From contig NZ_MDZC01000050.1 of assembly GCF_001816165.1 (NCBI RefSeq), forward strand, positions 1 to 57,062: a stretch of 57,062 nucleotides of DNA. The letters are read 5' to 3'. Below, piece by piece: positions 47,834 through 57,016 of the stretch. A program made the translations under genes and the position numbers. The notes beneath the pieces were generated by a model. It was not told where the DNA came from and made no database searches. It saw only the letters and a program-made list of their open reading frames with translations. Positions within the stretch are counted from its first letter, which is position 1. Each line of letters opens with the position of its first letter. Source of the stretch: Hymenobacter glacialis (lineage in GTDB: Bacteria; Bacteroidota; Bacteroidia; Cytophagales; Hymenobacteraceae).

Positions 47834-49282
47834 CTACTTGCCTAGCAGGGCCAGCTGGGCCGTGCTGTCGCCCACAGCGTGCAGGGCACGCTGCAGCTCG
47901 GGGTCCTGCTCGCGCAGCACGGTGTAGTAGGCCACTGGCCCGTAGGCGCTGCGGGCAATGTAGGCCTTGAGCTGGTTGCGCAGCAGGGGCGCGCAGCGGC
48001 GCACGGCCGCCACATCGGTGCGGATGCCTTCCTGCGCCGCTTGCGCCGCCAGGCTCACCAGCTGCGCGTCGCTGATGCGGAACGTGGCATTGAACTGCTC
48101 AAAGCGCAGGTCCTGCAGCTCGGCTTTGTGGGCCTGGTAGAATGAGAGGGCGAAGGCGCGGGCCACGCCGTGGCTGAGCAGCTTGGTGAAGTAGGCCGAA
48201 TGCGCTAGCGTGTCGCGGGGCACAAACACGTCGGGCATGATGCCGCCACCGCCGTACACGGGCCGGCCGTGGTCGGTGCGGAAGCGCAGCTCCTTAGCAA
48301 AGCGGTTGCTGTCGGCCGAAGCCAGCTCGCCGCGGGCCGAGCGGCCGGCCAGCTCCTGGCTGTATTCGGCGTAGCTGGCGCCGTAGGGCTTCTGAATGGA
48401 GCGGCCCGCCGGGGTGTAGTAGCGGGCTATGGTCAGGCGCAGCTCGCCGCCGTCGCTCAGGCTGATGGGCTGCTGCACCAGGCCTTTGCCAAACGTGCGG
48501 CGGCCCACCAGAATGGCGCGGTCGTGGTCCTGCAGGGCGCCAGCCACTACCTCGGCCGCCGAGGCGCTGCCTTCGTCCACCAGCACCACCAGGGCGCCTT
48601 CTTCAAACTCGCCGGCTACGCGGGCGTAAGTCTGCGAGTCGTACTGCTCGCCCTTGCCGTCGGTGTACACAATCTTGCGCGAGCCGCCAATGAACTCATC
48701 GGCCAAGCGGGTGGCCCGGTCGAGGTAGCCGCCGGGGTTGCCGCGCAGGTCCAGCACCAGGCGGCTCATGCCCTGGCGGCGCAGGTCCACCAGCGCCACC
48801 TTAAACTCGTCGTAGGTATTGGAAGCAAAGCGGCTCACCTTGATGTAGCCGGTTTTGTCGTCCACCAGGTAAGCGGCGTCGATGGAGCTGTTGGAAATGC
48901 GGCTACGCTGCATGGTGAGGACCAGGGTGCGGCCCAGGCCGCGGCGGCGCAGCTCCACGGTAACGCTGCTGCCGCGGGGGCCGCGCAGCAGCTCGCTGAG
49001 GCGGGCGGTGCTGAGCCGCCCCCCCGACACCCGGCGGTTGGCAATGGTCAGAATCTGGTCGCCGGGTTGCACGCCGGCCTGGTCGGCGGGGCCACCGCTG
49101 AGCGGAGCCACCACGGTCACGGTATCACGAAAGAGGTTGAATTCGACGCCAATGCCGTCGAAGTCGCTTTGCAGGAAGGCGTCGGCCTTGTTGCGGTCGC
49201 GGGCCGGAATGTACACCGAATGCGGGTCGAGCTTTTCCAGCATCTGCACCACGGCGTAGTCGGCCAGGCCTTCGGTGTCCAC
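47834..49282 (-). CDS. S41 family C-terminal processing peptidase body (frameshifted at the N-terminus)
   Basis: The 482-residue frame has the tail-specific protease domains: MLEKLDPHSVYIP, a PDZ domain (FDGIGVEFN to LRRRGLGRTLVLT), the LDLRGNPGGYLD strand, LVDEGSASAAEVVAGALQD (catalytic Ser) and GRRTFGKGLVQQP (catalytic Lys). It is a periplasmic or surface protease that cleaves substrate C-termini. Its GTG start is not the real beginning: the frame remains open upstream for about 20 codons (reading GYLRFKEILSYVDRDYADS), the expected continuation of the family, while the signal anchor is in another frame at 49312-49509. A single-base shift near 49330-49365 explains this. Confidence 0.85.
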   Translation of the reverse strand: MDTEGLADYAVVQMLEKLDPHSVYIPARDRNKADAFLQSDFDGIGVEFNLFRDTVTVVAPLSGGPADQAGVQPGDQILTIANRRVSGGRLSTARLSELLRGPRGSSVTVELRRRGLGRTLVLTMQRSRISNSSIDAAYLVDDKTGYIKVSRFASNTYDEFKVALVDLRRQGMSRLVLDLRGNPGGYLDRATRLADEFIGGSRKIVYTDGKGEQYDSQTYARVAGEFEEGALVVLVDEGSASAAEVVAGALQDHDRAILVGRRTFGKGLVQQPISLSDGGELRLTIARYYTPAGRSIQKPYGASYAEYSQELAGRSARGELASADSNRFAKELRFRTDHGRPVYGGGGIMPDVFVPRDTLAHSAYFTKLLSHGVARAFALSFYQAHKAELQDLRFEQFNATFRISDAQLVSLAAQAAQEGIRTDVAAVRRCAPLLRNQLKAYIARSAYGPVAYYTVLREQDPELQRALHAVGDSTAQLALLGK

Positions 49283-49311
49283 GGAGTCGGCGTAGTCGCG
49301 GTCTACGTAGC

Positions 49312-49509
49312 TCAGAATCTCTTTGAAACGGAGATAGCCACGGGCCGTGCGTCGGGGTTATCGGAAGATGGGCGGAACGGGTTGTTTGCCACCAGTACGC
49401 CGCAGCTCATGGCCAGCACCAGCAACACGCCCTGCCGCAGCCAGTCAGGCCGGCGCCTTGCGGCAGCCGGCCGACCAGAAACTGGAGTAGCGGGTAATGT
49501 AGAGGACAT
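49312..49509 (-). pseudogene. N-terminal signal-anchor fragment of the S41 protease
   Basis: The frame from ATG 49509 encodes MSSTLPATPVSGRPAA, then a hydrophobic anchor (LRQGVLLVLAMSCGVLVA) and NPFRPSSDNPDARPV, typical of the start of this protease family, and then runs out of frame to a stop at 49312. The protease body continues in another frame. The start at 49557 is possible but adds a less likely N-terminus. Confidence 0.6.
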
Positions 49510-49856
49510 TAATAGAGTAGCGATTTTATCAATAGAAAAACGATAGGGAACATTCAAAACTATTTAAATTTTCCCAGTTAGCACCACGTCATTACCGAAA
49601 TATCCAGTTTTATTCAATAAATACAATTAGTTACATGTCCAAGACTAAAATAAGCCTTGTTTATTGGCAGATTACAATTGTAAACAGACTTTTAAACACC
49701 TTAAATCGTGATTAAATTTATAACTTTAGCAAGAAACACTTTTTCAAATTTTGATGAACATGCCCAGATTCTCGCTGAGCCTGGGCTTTCGCAAACCCAA
49801 TGCCCAGACCATCTGCTTCGGAACAATGCAGCTACGAAGGGCCCGTAAGTATTGGA

Positions 49857-49887
49857 TTGAGCGCCCTTCCCCCCTGCCGTATCTTTG
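49857..49887 (+). promoter_or_regulatory. ruvX promoter
   Basis: A -33 TTG (49857-49859) and -7 TATCTTTG (49880-49887) are 20 bases apart, 53 bases before the ruvX start. The AT-rich region 49510-49856 has no supportable gene. Confidence 0.75.
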
Positions 49888-49939
49888 TAGTCCAATCCTT
49901 TCCTACTACACTTCCGCCATCCATCTTATTCCCGCACCA

Positions 49940-50365
49940 ATGGGCCGCATTCTTGCCATCGATTACGGGAACAAGCGCGTGGGGCTGGCCATCACCGACC
50001 CCATGTGCATGATTGCCTCGCCCCTGGAAACCATTCACAGCCAGGACCTGGTGGCGTATGTGTTGGCCTACCACAAGCGCGAGCCCCTGCGGGCCGTGGT
50101 GGTGGGCATGCCACGCACGCTGCTCAACGAGCCCACCGACGTGACCAGCGCCGTGGTGGGCCTGCTGCGCCGCCTGCGCCGCGAGCTCCCCGAATTGCCC
50201 GTGCATGAGCTGGACGAGCGGTTTACCTCGCGCATGGCCCATGCCACCATGCTGGCCGGTGGCCTGGGCCAGAAGGCCCGCCGCGACAAGGCCACCGTGG
50301 ACCGCATCAGCGCGGCCATCATCCTGCAATCTTTTCTGGAGTCGCCGCAGATGCGGGAAGTCTAG
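49940..50365 (+). CDS. ruvX: Putative pre-16S rRNA nuclease / Holliday junction resolvase RuvX (YqgF)
   Basis: The 141-residue protein starts with MGRILAIDYGNKRVGLA, the RNase H-like strand with the first Asp, followed by VVVGMPRTLLNEPT and HELDERFTSRMAH (second acid) and a C-terminal DKATVDRISAAIILQSFLE (final Asp). YqgF proteins process the 5' end of 16S rRNA and were earlier called Holliday junction resolvases. ATG 49940 is preferred because the upstream frame (from 49751) would begin before the predicted transcription start. The palindromic repeat copy 4 follows ten bases after its stop, and def is next. Confidence 0.93.
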   Translation: MGRILAIDYGNKRVGLAITDPMCMIASPLETIHSQDLVAYVLAYHKREPLRAVVVGMPRTLLNEPTDVTSAVVGLLRRLRRELPELPVHELDERFTSRMAHATMLAGGLGQKARRDKATVDRISAAIILQSFLESPQMREV

Positions 50366-50375
50366 TTTTTTCGTT

Positions 50376-50485
50376 AGAACGTCATGCTGAGCGCAGCCGA
50401 AGTATCTCGCGTGCTGCCACTACTCATTACCAGTTGAATTGCTGCCCCGAGCGAGATGCTTCGGCTGCGCTCAGCATGACGTTCT
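50376..50485. repeat. GTCATGCTGAGC palindromic repeat, copy 4
   Basis: AGAACGTCATGCTGAGCGCA (50376-50395) and its exact complement at 50466-50485 are the ends, followed inside by GCCGAAGTATCTCGC and its near-complement GCGAGATGCTTCGGC (one mismatch). It lies between ruvX and def in one orientation, so it is probably transcribed. Confidence 0.85.
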
Positions 50486-50505
50486 GTTTATACACAACCA
50501 TTACC

Positions 50506-51105
50506 ATGATTTATTCCATCGTCGCCATTGGCGACCCCGTGCTGAAAACCAAAGCCAAGAACCTGGCTGCCGATTTGCCCGCCGCTGAACTGCAGCAGCT
50601 CATTGCCGACATGTATGAAACCATGTACTACGCCCATGGCGTGGGCCTGGCCGCCCCGCAGATTGGCAAGGGCGTGCGCCTGTTTGTGATGGACTCGGGG
50701 CCCATGGTGGAAATAGACGAGGAAGACCAGGAAGAAGGCGAAGAGCTGGAAGACCCCATCAAACGCGCGTTCATCAACCCGGTGATGGTGAGCGAAACCG
50801 GCGAGCAGTGGGGCTTCGAGGAAGGCTGCCTGAGCATACCCGGCGTGCGCGAGCTGGTGAACCGGCACGCCGACATTGTGCTGCGCTACGAGGACGAGAA
50901 CCGCCAGGTACACGAGGAAGCGTTTTCGGGCATGGCGGCCCGCATCATTCAGCACGAGTACGACCACCTGGAAGGTGTGCTGTTCACAGACAAGCTTTCG
51001 GGTTTTAAGAAGCAGCTGCTGAAGGGCAAGCTGGCCCGCATCAGCAAGGGCGATGTGAAGCACGACTACCGCATGCGGTTTGCCGGCGACGGCAAGCGCC
51101 GGTAG
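50506..51105 (+). CDS. def: Peptide deformylase
   Basis: The 199-residue enzyme has the deformylase motifs GVGLAAPQIG (about 45-54), EGCLSIPG (Cys metal ligand) and QHEYDHLEG (the H-E-x-x-H metal site). It removes the formyl group from new proteins; iron or nickel is the usual metal. An acidic insert (EIDEEDQEEGEELEDP) lies between the first two motifs, longer than in most enzymes. The ATG at 50506 is chosen; the longer frame from 50434 starts inside the palindromic repeat. Confidence 0.96.
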   Translation: MIYSIVAIGDPVLKTKAKNLAADLPAAELQQLIADMYETMYYAHGVGLAAPQIGKGVRLFVMDSGPMVEIDEEDQEEGEELEDPIKRAFINPVMVSETGEQWGFEEGCLSIPGVRELVNRHADIVLRYEDENRQVHEEAFSGMAARIIQHEYDHLEGVLFTDKLSGFKKQLLKGKLARISKGDVKHDYRMRFAGDGKRR

Positions 51106-51594
51106 CATGCTGCCGCTACTGCCTGGTACATACCTCCCAGTGAGCTGAAGTGACTTGTTTGGCGCCGGGGCTCATCCCGACTCGGCCGTTTTTGCCAATG
51201 CCTGCTGTGCTTGCGAGTGCCTGGCAGGCGCTGGCACCGATGTGCCCGGCGCGGCGCGGTGTAGCAGGTACTGGCCGGGGCGTTGCCAGCCGTGTGGCTG
51301 CTATATGACCAATTGCGAACACGCAGGTGGCATCATGCGCTTCTAAATGGCTTAAAGCCTGTACGTTTAGGGGATGGGCCATTCCAAAAAGATATGACCA
51401 TCATTACCCGAGAGGAATGATGTATTTTAAAATACTTATAATCAGTCTGTTGTTCGTCATTATGAGTTTACCAATTGATTATTTTTGTGGTATTCCGAGA
51501 TTAACTGTCTTATAAACAGGCTACCCGTCTCGTTATTACTATTAAAGAAGTGTACATTGCTACTGATAATTTGTAACATAAAAATCAGTAGCCC
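51106..51594. other. Gene-free region upstream of the SusC operon
   Basis: This 489-base region has no convincing gene. The first half is GC-rich, the second (from 51360) AT-rich. GATAATTTG near 51567-51575 is close to a -7 box of the SusC operon, with a TTG about 10 bases earlier; the match is weak. Regulatory sites for uptake genes are expected here, but no sigma/anti-sigma pair is found in the window. Confidence 0.45.
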
Positions 51595-54500
51595 ATGAAA
51601 AAACTTTTACTGTTAGGTATACTGTTTCTGTGCAGTGTACTTCAACACGCCGCAGCCCAGGACCGGAAGGTGTCTGGGCGGGTGACCGATAAGCAAACAT
51701 CGGAGGGATTGCCTGGGGTAACGGTGCTGCTGAAAGGCACCTCCGTGGGCATGTCGACCAATGTGGACGGAGCGTTTTCGCTGAGTGTGCCGGCCTCCGG
51801 GGGCACGCTGGTGTTTAGCTCGGTGGGGTTTGCCACCGTGGAACAGCCTCTGGGACCGCGCTCGGAGTACAACGTGGCACTAGCCAGCGACTCCAAGCAG
51901 CTCAACGAGGTGGTGGTGACGGCACTGGGCATCGAGAAGGATACCCGCTCATTGGGTTATTCGACGCAGCAAATCAAGGCGGAGCAGATTTCACAGAAAT
52001 CTGAGCCCAACGTCCTGAACTCGTTGCAAGGCAAAGTGTCGGGCGTGAACATCAACTCGGCCAGCGGCTTGCCCGGCTCGTCCACCAACATCAACATCCG
52101 GGGTATTACGTCGCTGCAGGGCAGCAACCAGCCGCTGTTTGTGGTCGACGGTATTCCGATTAGCAACGACCTGGAGCGCGGCTTCGGCGGCGGCGGCCAG
52201 GGCAGCCTGGGCGCTGCGCAGGTCTCGAACCGGGCGCTGGACATCGACCCCGAGTCGATTGCCAGCATCAACATTCTGAAAGGCCCGGCGGCCGCGGCGC
52301 TCTACGGTTCGCGGGCGTCTTCGGGGGCTATCATCATCACCACCAAAAACGGCAGCAGCGCCAACAAGAAACTCGAAGTAACCGCTACCTCAAGCTTCAA
52401 CGTGCAGAATGTGTACGGCACCGCTCGCCTGCAAACCGAATATGGCCAGGGCTCCAACGGCGTTATCAACACGGGAGGCACGGGCAACGTTTTCAACCCC
52501 AGTGCCAGCTCCGCGTCATTCGGCCCACGCTTCGGCACCACTCCTACGCTGGTCAACGGCCTGTTGCTGACCGACGGCAGCCAGCTTCCCTACCAGAACT
52601 ACCCGAACAACATCCGGGACTTCTACCGCCAGGGCACCATCCTGACCAACGGCGCAAACATTGCAGGCGGCAACCCCGACCAGAACGTGTCGCTGAACGT
52701 GAGCAACACCACGCAGAAAGGCATCGTGCAGAATTCGGAGCTCAACCGTACCAATGTGCTGCTGGGGGGCAACGTTAAGTTGCAGAACAAGCTGAGAGCC
52801 GGCGGTTCGGTAAGCTTCATTCAAACCAACCAAAGCGGGGTAAGCCAGGGCAACAACAACTCGGCCTTTTCGAACCTCTCCTTCGCAGTGCCCCGGAGCC
52901 TTGACCTGCAGGGAATGCCGTTTGTGGACCCGCTGACGGGGGCCAGCGTGTTTTTTCCCAATACGGAGAACCCCTATTTTAGCGTTAACCAAAACACCAC
53001 CACTTCGGCCGTAACCCGTTTTATCAACGTGGCCAACCTCGGTTACGACATTACCCCCTGGCTGAACGTGCTGTATCGGGTAGGTCTGGACACCTACACC
53101 GACCGCCGCAAGACGGTATTCGTGCGCGGTTCCGCCCGCAACCCGTTGGGTCTGATTCAGGACCAGGCGCTGACTCGCACCGAGTTCAACAGCGACATCA
53201 TTGCAACGGCCAAAAAGGACAACATCTTCATGGAGGGGCTCAACGCCAGCTTGCTGGTGGGCCAGAACGTTAACCAGCGGCGTACGCAGACCATTACGTC
53301 GCAGTCGGAAAACCTGGCGGTGCCGGGCTTTTTCAACGCGCAAAACGGCACTGTATTTTCGAATGGCACGGGCGAAAACAACAGCCTGCGCCGCCTGCTG
53401 GGCGCCTACAGCCAGCTGTCGCTGGGCTACAACGACTACCTGTTTTTGGAATTGACGGGCCGGGTCGACCAGTCTTCGACGCTGCCGGTGGCCAACAACA
53501 CCTTCTTTTACCCATCGGCCACCGCCAGCTTCGTGTTCACCGACGCGTTTAAGATTTCGAATAGCTTCTTCTCTTACGGCAAGCTGCGGGCGAACATTGC
53601 GAAAGTGGGCAAAGACGCCGACCCGTACGCTCTGGAAACCCTTTACCGCTCGGGCAGTGTGGGCAACAACGTGGCAAGCATCAACTTCCCGTTCTCAAAC
53701 GTCAACGGCACATTCCCCGGTTTTGTCATCGCCAACACCATTGGCGGTGGCAACACCCTCAAGCCGGAATCCACGAAGTCGTACGAAGTGGGCACCAACC
53801 TGGGCTTTTTCAACAACCGCCTGAGCTTCGAAGTGACGGGCTTTTACACCCGCAGCGAAGACCAGATTATCCCGGTTAGCATTGCCAGCTCCTCGGGGTT
53901 TGGTACTCTTTTCGCCAACGTGGGTCGTTTGGACAACAAAGGCATTGAGGGCATCATGCTCGTGAACCCCGTTAAAACGTCCGCCTTCCGCTGGGACATC
54001 AGCGCAAACTTCACCCGGATTAAGAACGAGGTCATCAGCATTGCGCCGGGCATCACCACTTCTACCATCGCGGGCGGCGGCTTCATCGGCTCGCAGCCCA
54101 GCTTCCGGGTGGGCGAGGCTTATGGCGTTATCATTGGCAACGCCCTGCCGCGGGTGCCCGCCAAGGACCCCGTGACGGGCCGGGAGAACGACCCCTCGAT
54201 TGTGGGCAAGTACATCATCAACCAGACCACTGGCACGTTCGCGCCTGGTGTTCCCAACTCGGTGATTGCCGACCCGAACCCGCTGTGGCAGGGCGGCGTC
54301 ACGAACACCTTCAATTACCGGGGCGTAGAAGCCTCCTTCCTGGTTGATGCCAAGTACGGCGGCGAAGTACTATCCTTCACCAACGCTTCGCTGAAAAGCA
54401 GCGGCAACCTCTACGAGACGGGCATCGACCGCGAAACCCCACGCATCATTCCTGGCGTTATCCGCAACGCCGACGGCAGCTACCGTCCCAACAACATCGA

Positions 54501-54807
54501 AATTGATGCTCAGACGTACTGGGGCGCTTCCGGGGGCCTGCAGAGCCCGCTAAACGTGTACGATGCCACGGTGTACCGCCTGCGGGAGGTTTCGCTGGGC
54601 TATTCGGTGCCAAAGGATTTGCTGGGGCGCACGCCTTTTGGCCAGGTGCGCCTGTCGGTATCGGGCCGCAACCTGCTCTACTACGCACCCAACGCCAACT
54701 TCGACCCGGAGTTGAACACGCAGGGGGCCGGCAACATCCGGGGCCTCGACCTGCAAGGCGCACCCAACACGCGCAACTACGGGGTAAACCTGCGCTTTAC
54801 CCTCTAA
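51595..54807 (+). CDS. SusC/RagA family TonB-linked outer membrane protein
   Basis: The 1070-residue protein has a signal peptide (LLLLGILFLCSVLQHAAAQ), a carboxypeptidase-regulatory-like domain (RKVSGRVTDKQTSEGLPGVT, about 24-100), the TonB-dependent plug (LNEVVVTALGIEKDTRSLGY, then NINIRGITSLQGSNQPLFVV, ISILK-like ASINILKGPAAAALYGS) and a large 22-strand-type beta barrel to the C-terminal aromatic end (NYGVNLRFTL). It imports a nutrient, often glycan or peptide, through the outer membrane with energy from TonB. The substrate cannot be told: no hydrolase is encoded in this operon. It is followed after 19 bases by the SusD-type partner. Confidence 0.95.
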   Translation: MKKLLLLGILFLCSVLQHAAAQDRKVSGRVTDKQTSEGLPGVTVLLKGTSVGMSTNVDGAFSLSVPASGGTLVFSSVGFATVEQPLGPRSEYNVALASDSKQLNEVVVTALGIEKDTRSLGYSTQQIKAEQISQKSEPNVLNSLQGKVSGVNINSASGLPGSSTNINIRGITSLQGSNQPLFVVDGIPISNDLERGFGGGGQGSLGAAQVSNRALDIDPESIASINILKGPAAAALYGSRASSGAIIITTKNGSSANKKLEVTATSSFNVQNVYGTARLQTEYGQGSNGVINTGGTGNVFNPSASSASFGPRFGTTPTLVNGLLLTDGSQLPYQNYPNNIRDFYRQGTILTNGANIAGGNPDQNVSLNVSNTTQKGIVQNSELNRTNVLLGGNVKLQNKLRAGGSVSFIQTNQSGVSQGNNNSAFSNLSFAVPRSLDLQGMPFVDPLTGASVFFPNTENPYFSVNQNTTTSAVTRFINVANLGYDITPWLNVLYRVGLDTYTDRRKTVFVRGSARNPLGLIQDQALTRTEFNSDIIATAKKDNIFMEGLNASLLVGQNVNQRRTQTITSQSENLAVPGFFNAQNGTVFSNGTGENNSLRRLLGAYSQLSLGYNDYLFLELTGRVDQSSTLPVANNTFFYPSATASFVFTDAFKISNSFFSYGKLRANIAKVGKDADPYALETLYRSGSVGNNVASINFPFSNVNGTFPGFVIANTIGGGNTLKPESTKSYEVGTNLGFFNNRLSFEVTGFYTRSEDQIIPVSIASSSGFGTLFANVGRLDNKGIEGIMLVNPVKTSAFRWDISANFTRIKNEVISIAPGITTSTIAGGGFIGSQPSFRVGEAYGVIIGNALPRVPAKDPVTGRENDPSIVGKYIINQTTGTFAPGVPNSVIADPNPLWQGGVTNTFNYRGVEASFLVDAKYGGEVLSFTNASLKSSGNLYETGIDRETPRIIPGVIRNADGSYRPNNIEIDAQTYWGASGGLQSPLNVYDATVYRLREVSLGYSVPKDLLGRTPFGQVRLSVSGRNLLYYAPNANFDPELNTQGAGNIRGLDLQGAPNTRNYGVNLRFTL

Positions 54808-54826
54808 TCCAGCCATTCAATTTCTC

Positions 54827-56362
54827 ATGAAAAATCAGAAACTAGCAGGCATTGCGCTTGCAGCGGCGGTAGCATTCTCGACCCTTAGCTGCGACCGGGA
54901 CAAGTTCCTGGACGTGAACGTAACCCCCAACAGCCCGACCGTGGTAACCATGCCGCTGCTCTTCACCAGCACGGTTGTCTATTCCGGGTTTGTGGCCACC
55001 AACGACCTGGGCCGCGCCGCCTCGCTCTTTATCCAGTACCAGGCGGGCACGGCCAACCAGATGGTGCAATACGACCGGTACGACATTCGCGGCTCGTTTG
55101 ACAACCAGTGGAACGGGGAACTCTATGCTGGCGCACTGATTAACTCCCAAACGCTGATTGACTTAGCAGCTGCCAGAACAAGCCCGGCGTATGGGGGCAT
55201 TGCCAAACTGCTGAAAGCGTATAATTTCTCCATCGCCACGGACATGTATGGCGACGTCCCGTATTCGCAGGCGCTCAAGGGCAAAGACAACACCAAACCG
55301 CGCTACGACAAGCAGGAAGACATCTACAAGGGCAACTCTGCGCTGGGCATCCAGGGCTTAATTGACCTGGTGAAGGAAGGACTGGCGGATTTGGATAAGC
55401 CCAGCACACAGAAGCCCGGCACCACCGATGACCCGGTGTATGGCAAAACAGCCAACAACATTGCCCAGTGGAAAAAGATGGGCAACACCCTGTTGCTCAA
55501 ATTTGCCAATACCATCAGCAAGCGGGAGCCGGCCCTGGCCGCTTCCATCATCAACCAGGCAGCAGCGGGGGCTTTTACCTCGAATGCTGACGATTTCGAA
55601 GTTCCGTTTGGCTCCAGTCCCGGCAACCAGAATCCGCTGTATTCCTTCAACTTCGTGAACCGCACCGGCGACCAGATGCTGAGCCAGCGCCTGCTCGACA
55701 GCATGCGGGTGATGAACGACCCGCGGCTGCCCATCTATTTCACGATGACGCCTACGCCAACTGCAACGGTGAACACCACTGGCACGGTAACGAGCGTTGG
55801 CGTTTTCACCGGCTACCAGAACGGTGGCATAGCGAGCGGCCTTACGGTTCCCGCTCTAGCTAACCGCTCGCGCTACAACGTTTACATTCGAGGCAACTCC
55901 GGAGAAGCTCCGGCTCGCTTGTTGACCAACGTGCAGCGGCTGTTCATCTTGGCGGAGTCGGCGTTAACGTTGCCCGGCATTACGGTAGCAGGCACAGCCC
56001 AGTCGCTCTACCAGGATGCCATCCGGGCATCAATGACCAAAGCCGGCATCTCCAACGCGGACGTTACGGCTTACTTCGCGGCCAACCCCAGAGTGGCTAC
56101 GCTCAGTGGCACTACCGAGCAGCGGCGCAACAAGATTATAACCCAAAAGTGGGTTTCCTGGGTAGGCAACGGGTTGGAGGCGTACAACGACTACCGGCGC
56201 ACGGGCTACCCCCGTCTGAACCCGGCCCTGAACCCGGCCGGTGATGACGGCACGCTGCCGCAGCGTTTTGCGCTCCCCTTGTCGGAACTCACGGCCAACG
56301 CAGGAGCTGAAAACCAGGATGTAACCATCCTCACGAGTGTGCCGGTGTGGTGGGCTAAATAG
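54827..56362 (+). CDS. SusD/RagB family nutrient-binding lipoprotein
   Basis: The 511-residue lipoprotein has the signal AAAVAFSTLSC with the lipid Cys about 23, followed by the SusD pattern: DKFLDVNVTPNSPTVV, GIAKLLKAYNFSIATDMYGD (TPR-like helices), YSQALKGKDNTKPRYDKQED, IQGLIDLVKEGLADLD and a late QKWVSWVGNGLEAYNDYRRT. It resembles the SusD-like 2 group (VNPNSPT start) more than the classic SusD. It binds the substrate on the cell surface and forms a lid on the SusC barrel. It is translated 19 bases after SusC and 36 bases before the next lipoprotein. Confidence 0.93.
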   Translation: MKNQKLAGIALAAAVAFSTLSCDRDKFLDVNVTPNSPTVVTMPLLFTSTVVYSGFVATNDLGRAASLFIQYQAGTANQMVQYDRYDIRGSFDNQWNGELYAGALINSQTLIDLAAARTSPAYGGIAKLLKAYNFSIATDMYGDVPYSQALKGKDNTKPRYDKQEDIYKGNSALGIQGLIDLVKEGLADLDKPSTQKPGTTDDPVYGKTANNIAQWKKMGNTLLLKFANTISKREPALAASIINQAAAGAFTSNADDFEVPFGSSPGNQNPLYSFNFVNRTGDQMLSQRLLDSMRVMNDPRLPIYFTMTPTPTATVNTTGTVTSVGVFTGYQNGGIASGLTVPALANRSRYNVYIRGNSGEAPARLLTNVQRLFILAESALTLPGITVAGTAQSLYQDAIRASMTKAGISNADVTAYFAANPRVATLSGTTEQRRNKIITQKWVSWVGNGLEAYNDYRRTGYPRLNPALNPAGDDGTLPQRFALPLSELTANAGAENQDVTILTSVPVWWAK

Positions 56363-56398
56363 TCCGGCCCAACTTCCAACAGCAAAATTCACTTCTCC

Positions 56399-56962
56399 AT
56401 GAAAAAGCAACTTTTTACCTTATGCCTCTTGGCAGTGCTGGCGGTAGTTTCCTCCTCCTGTAAAAAGGAGTACGACGACAACAGCCTGGCCCCACTGGAC
56501 CTGGCCTTCGCGCCCATTCCGGTTACCGTAACCAACGCCAGCTTTTTTGAGCGCTACTACATTGTGGTTGCCACGGCGCCATCTGGTGCTTTCAGCATCA
56601 ATTTCTCAATTCCGGCCGATAAAGGAAAAATCAAGGAAATCAGCCGGGTAGCCGTCGGCGGCAGCGGGTTGAACAACGTGCAGGTGGGCGCTCCCACGGT
56701 GCTCTACAACTACAACGGACTGACGGGCTCCAGCGCGGGGGCCACCCCCATCCCTGGCAACGGCAGCAATACCGTTACGTTCTCCTCCACGCTGGCCGCT
56801 TACACTACCTACCGGACGCGAGTGGGCACGGGTGTGGCGCCTACGTCGCCTACGGTATCTGTTACCCCCCAGTCGCCCAATCAAATAGAGTTCTACTTTT
56901 TGATTACGCTGGAAGATGGCACCACCATCATTCCTCCTCGGGTGCTGGTTCGGGTGGTCTAG
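56399..56962 (+). CDS. Surface lipoprotein of the SusCD operon
   Basis: The 187-residue product has a lipoprotein signal (LLAVLAVVSSSC) and a beta-rich mature part with immunoglobulin-like strands (PVTVTNASFFERYYIVVA, NTVTFSSTLAAYTTYRTR, IEFYFLITLEDGTTIIPPRV). It may be a small surface glycan- or nutrient-binding partner similar in role to SusE/SusF, although shorter and not in a recognised family. It is the last gene of the operon and is followed by a strong terminator 55 bases later. Confidence 0.7.
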   Translation: MKKQLFTLCLLAVLAVVSSSCKKEYDDNSLAPLDLAFAPIPVTVTNASFFERYYIVVATAPSGAFSINFSIPADKGKIKEISRVAVGGSGLNNVQVGAPTVLYNYNGLTGSSAGATPIPGNGSNTVTFSSTLAAYTTYRTRVGTGVAPTSPTVSVTPQSPNQIEFYFLITLEDGTTIIPPRVLVRVV

Positions 56963-57016
56963 TGGCCGTTAGCACAACGAAAGAATGCCTTGGTCGCATT
57001 GACCTTGTTCTTAGCC

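Noticed and set aside
50434..50505. N-terminal extension of peptide deformylase
   Set aside because: These codons come from the palindromic repeat and a normal ATG follows at 50506.
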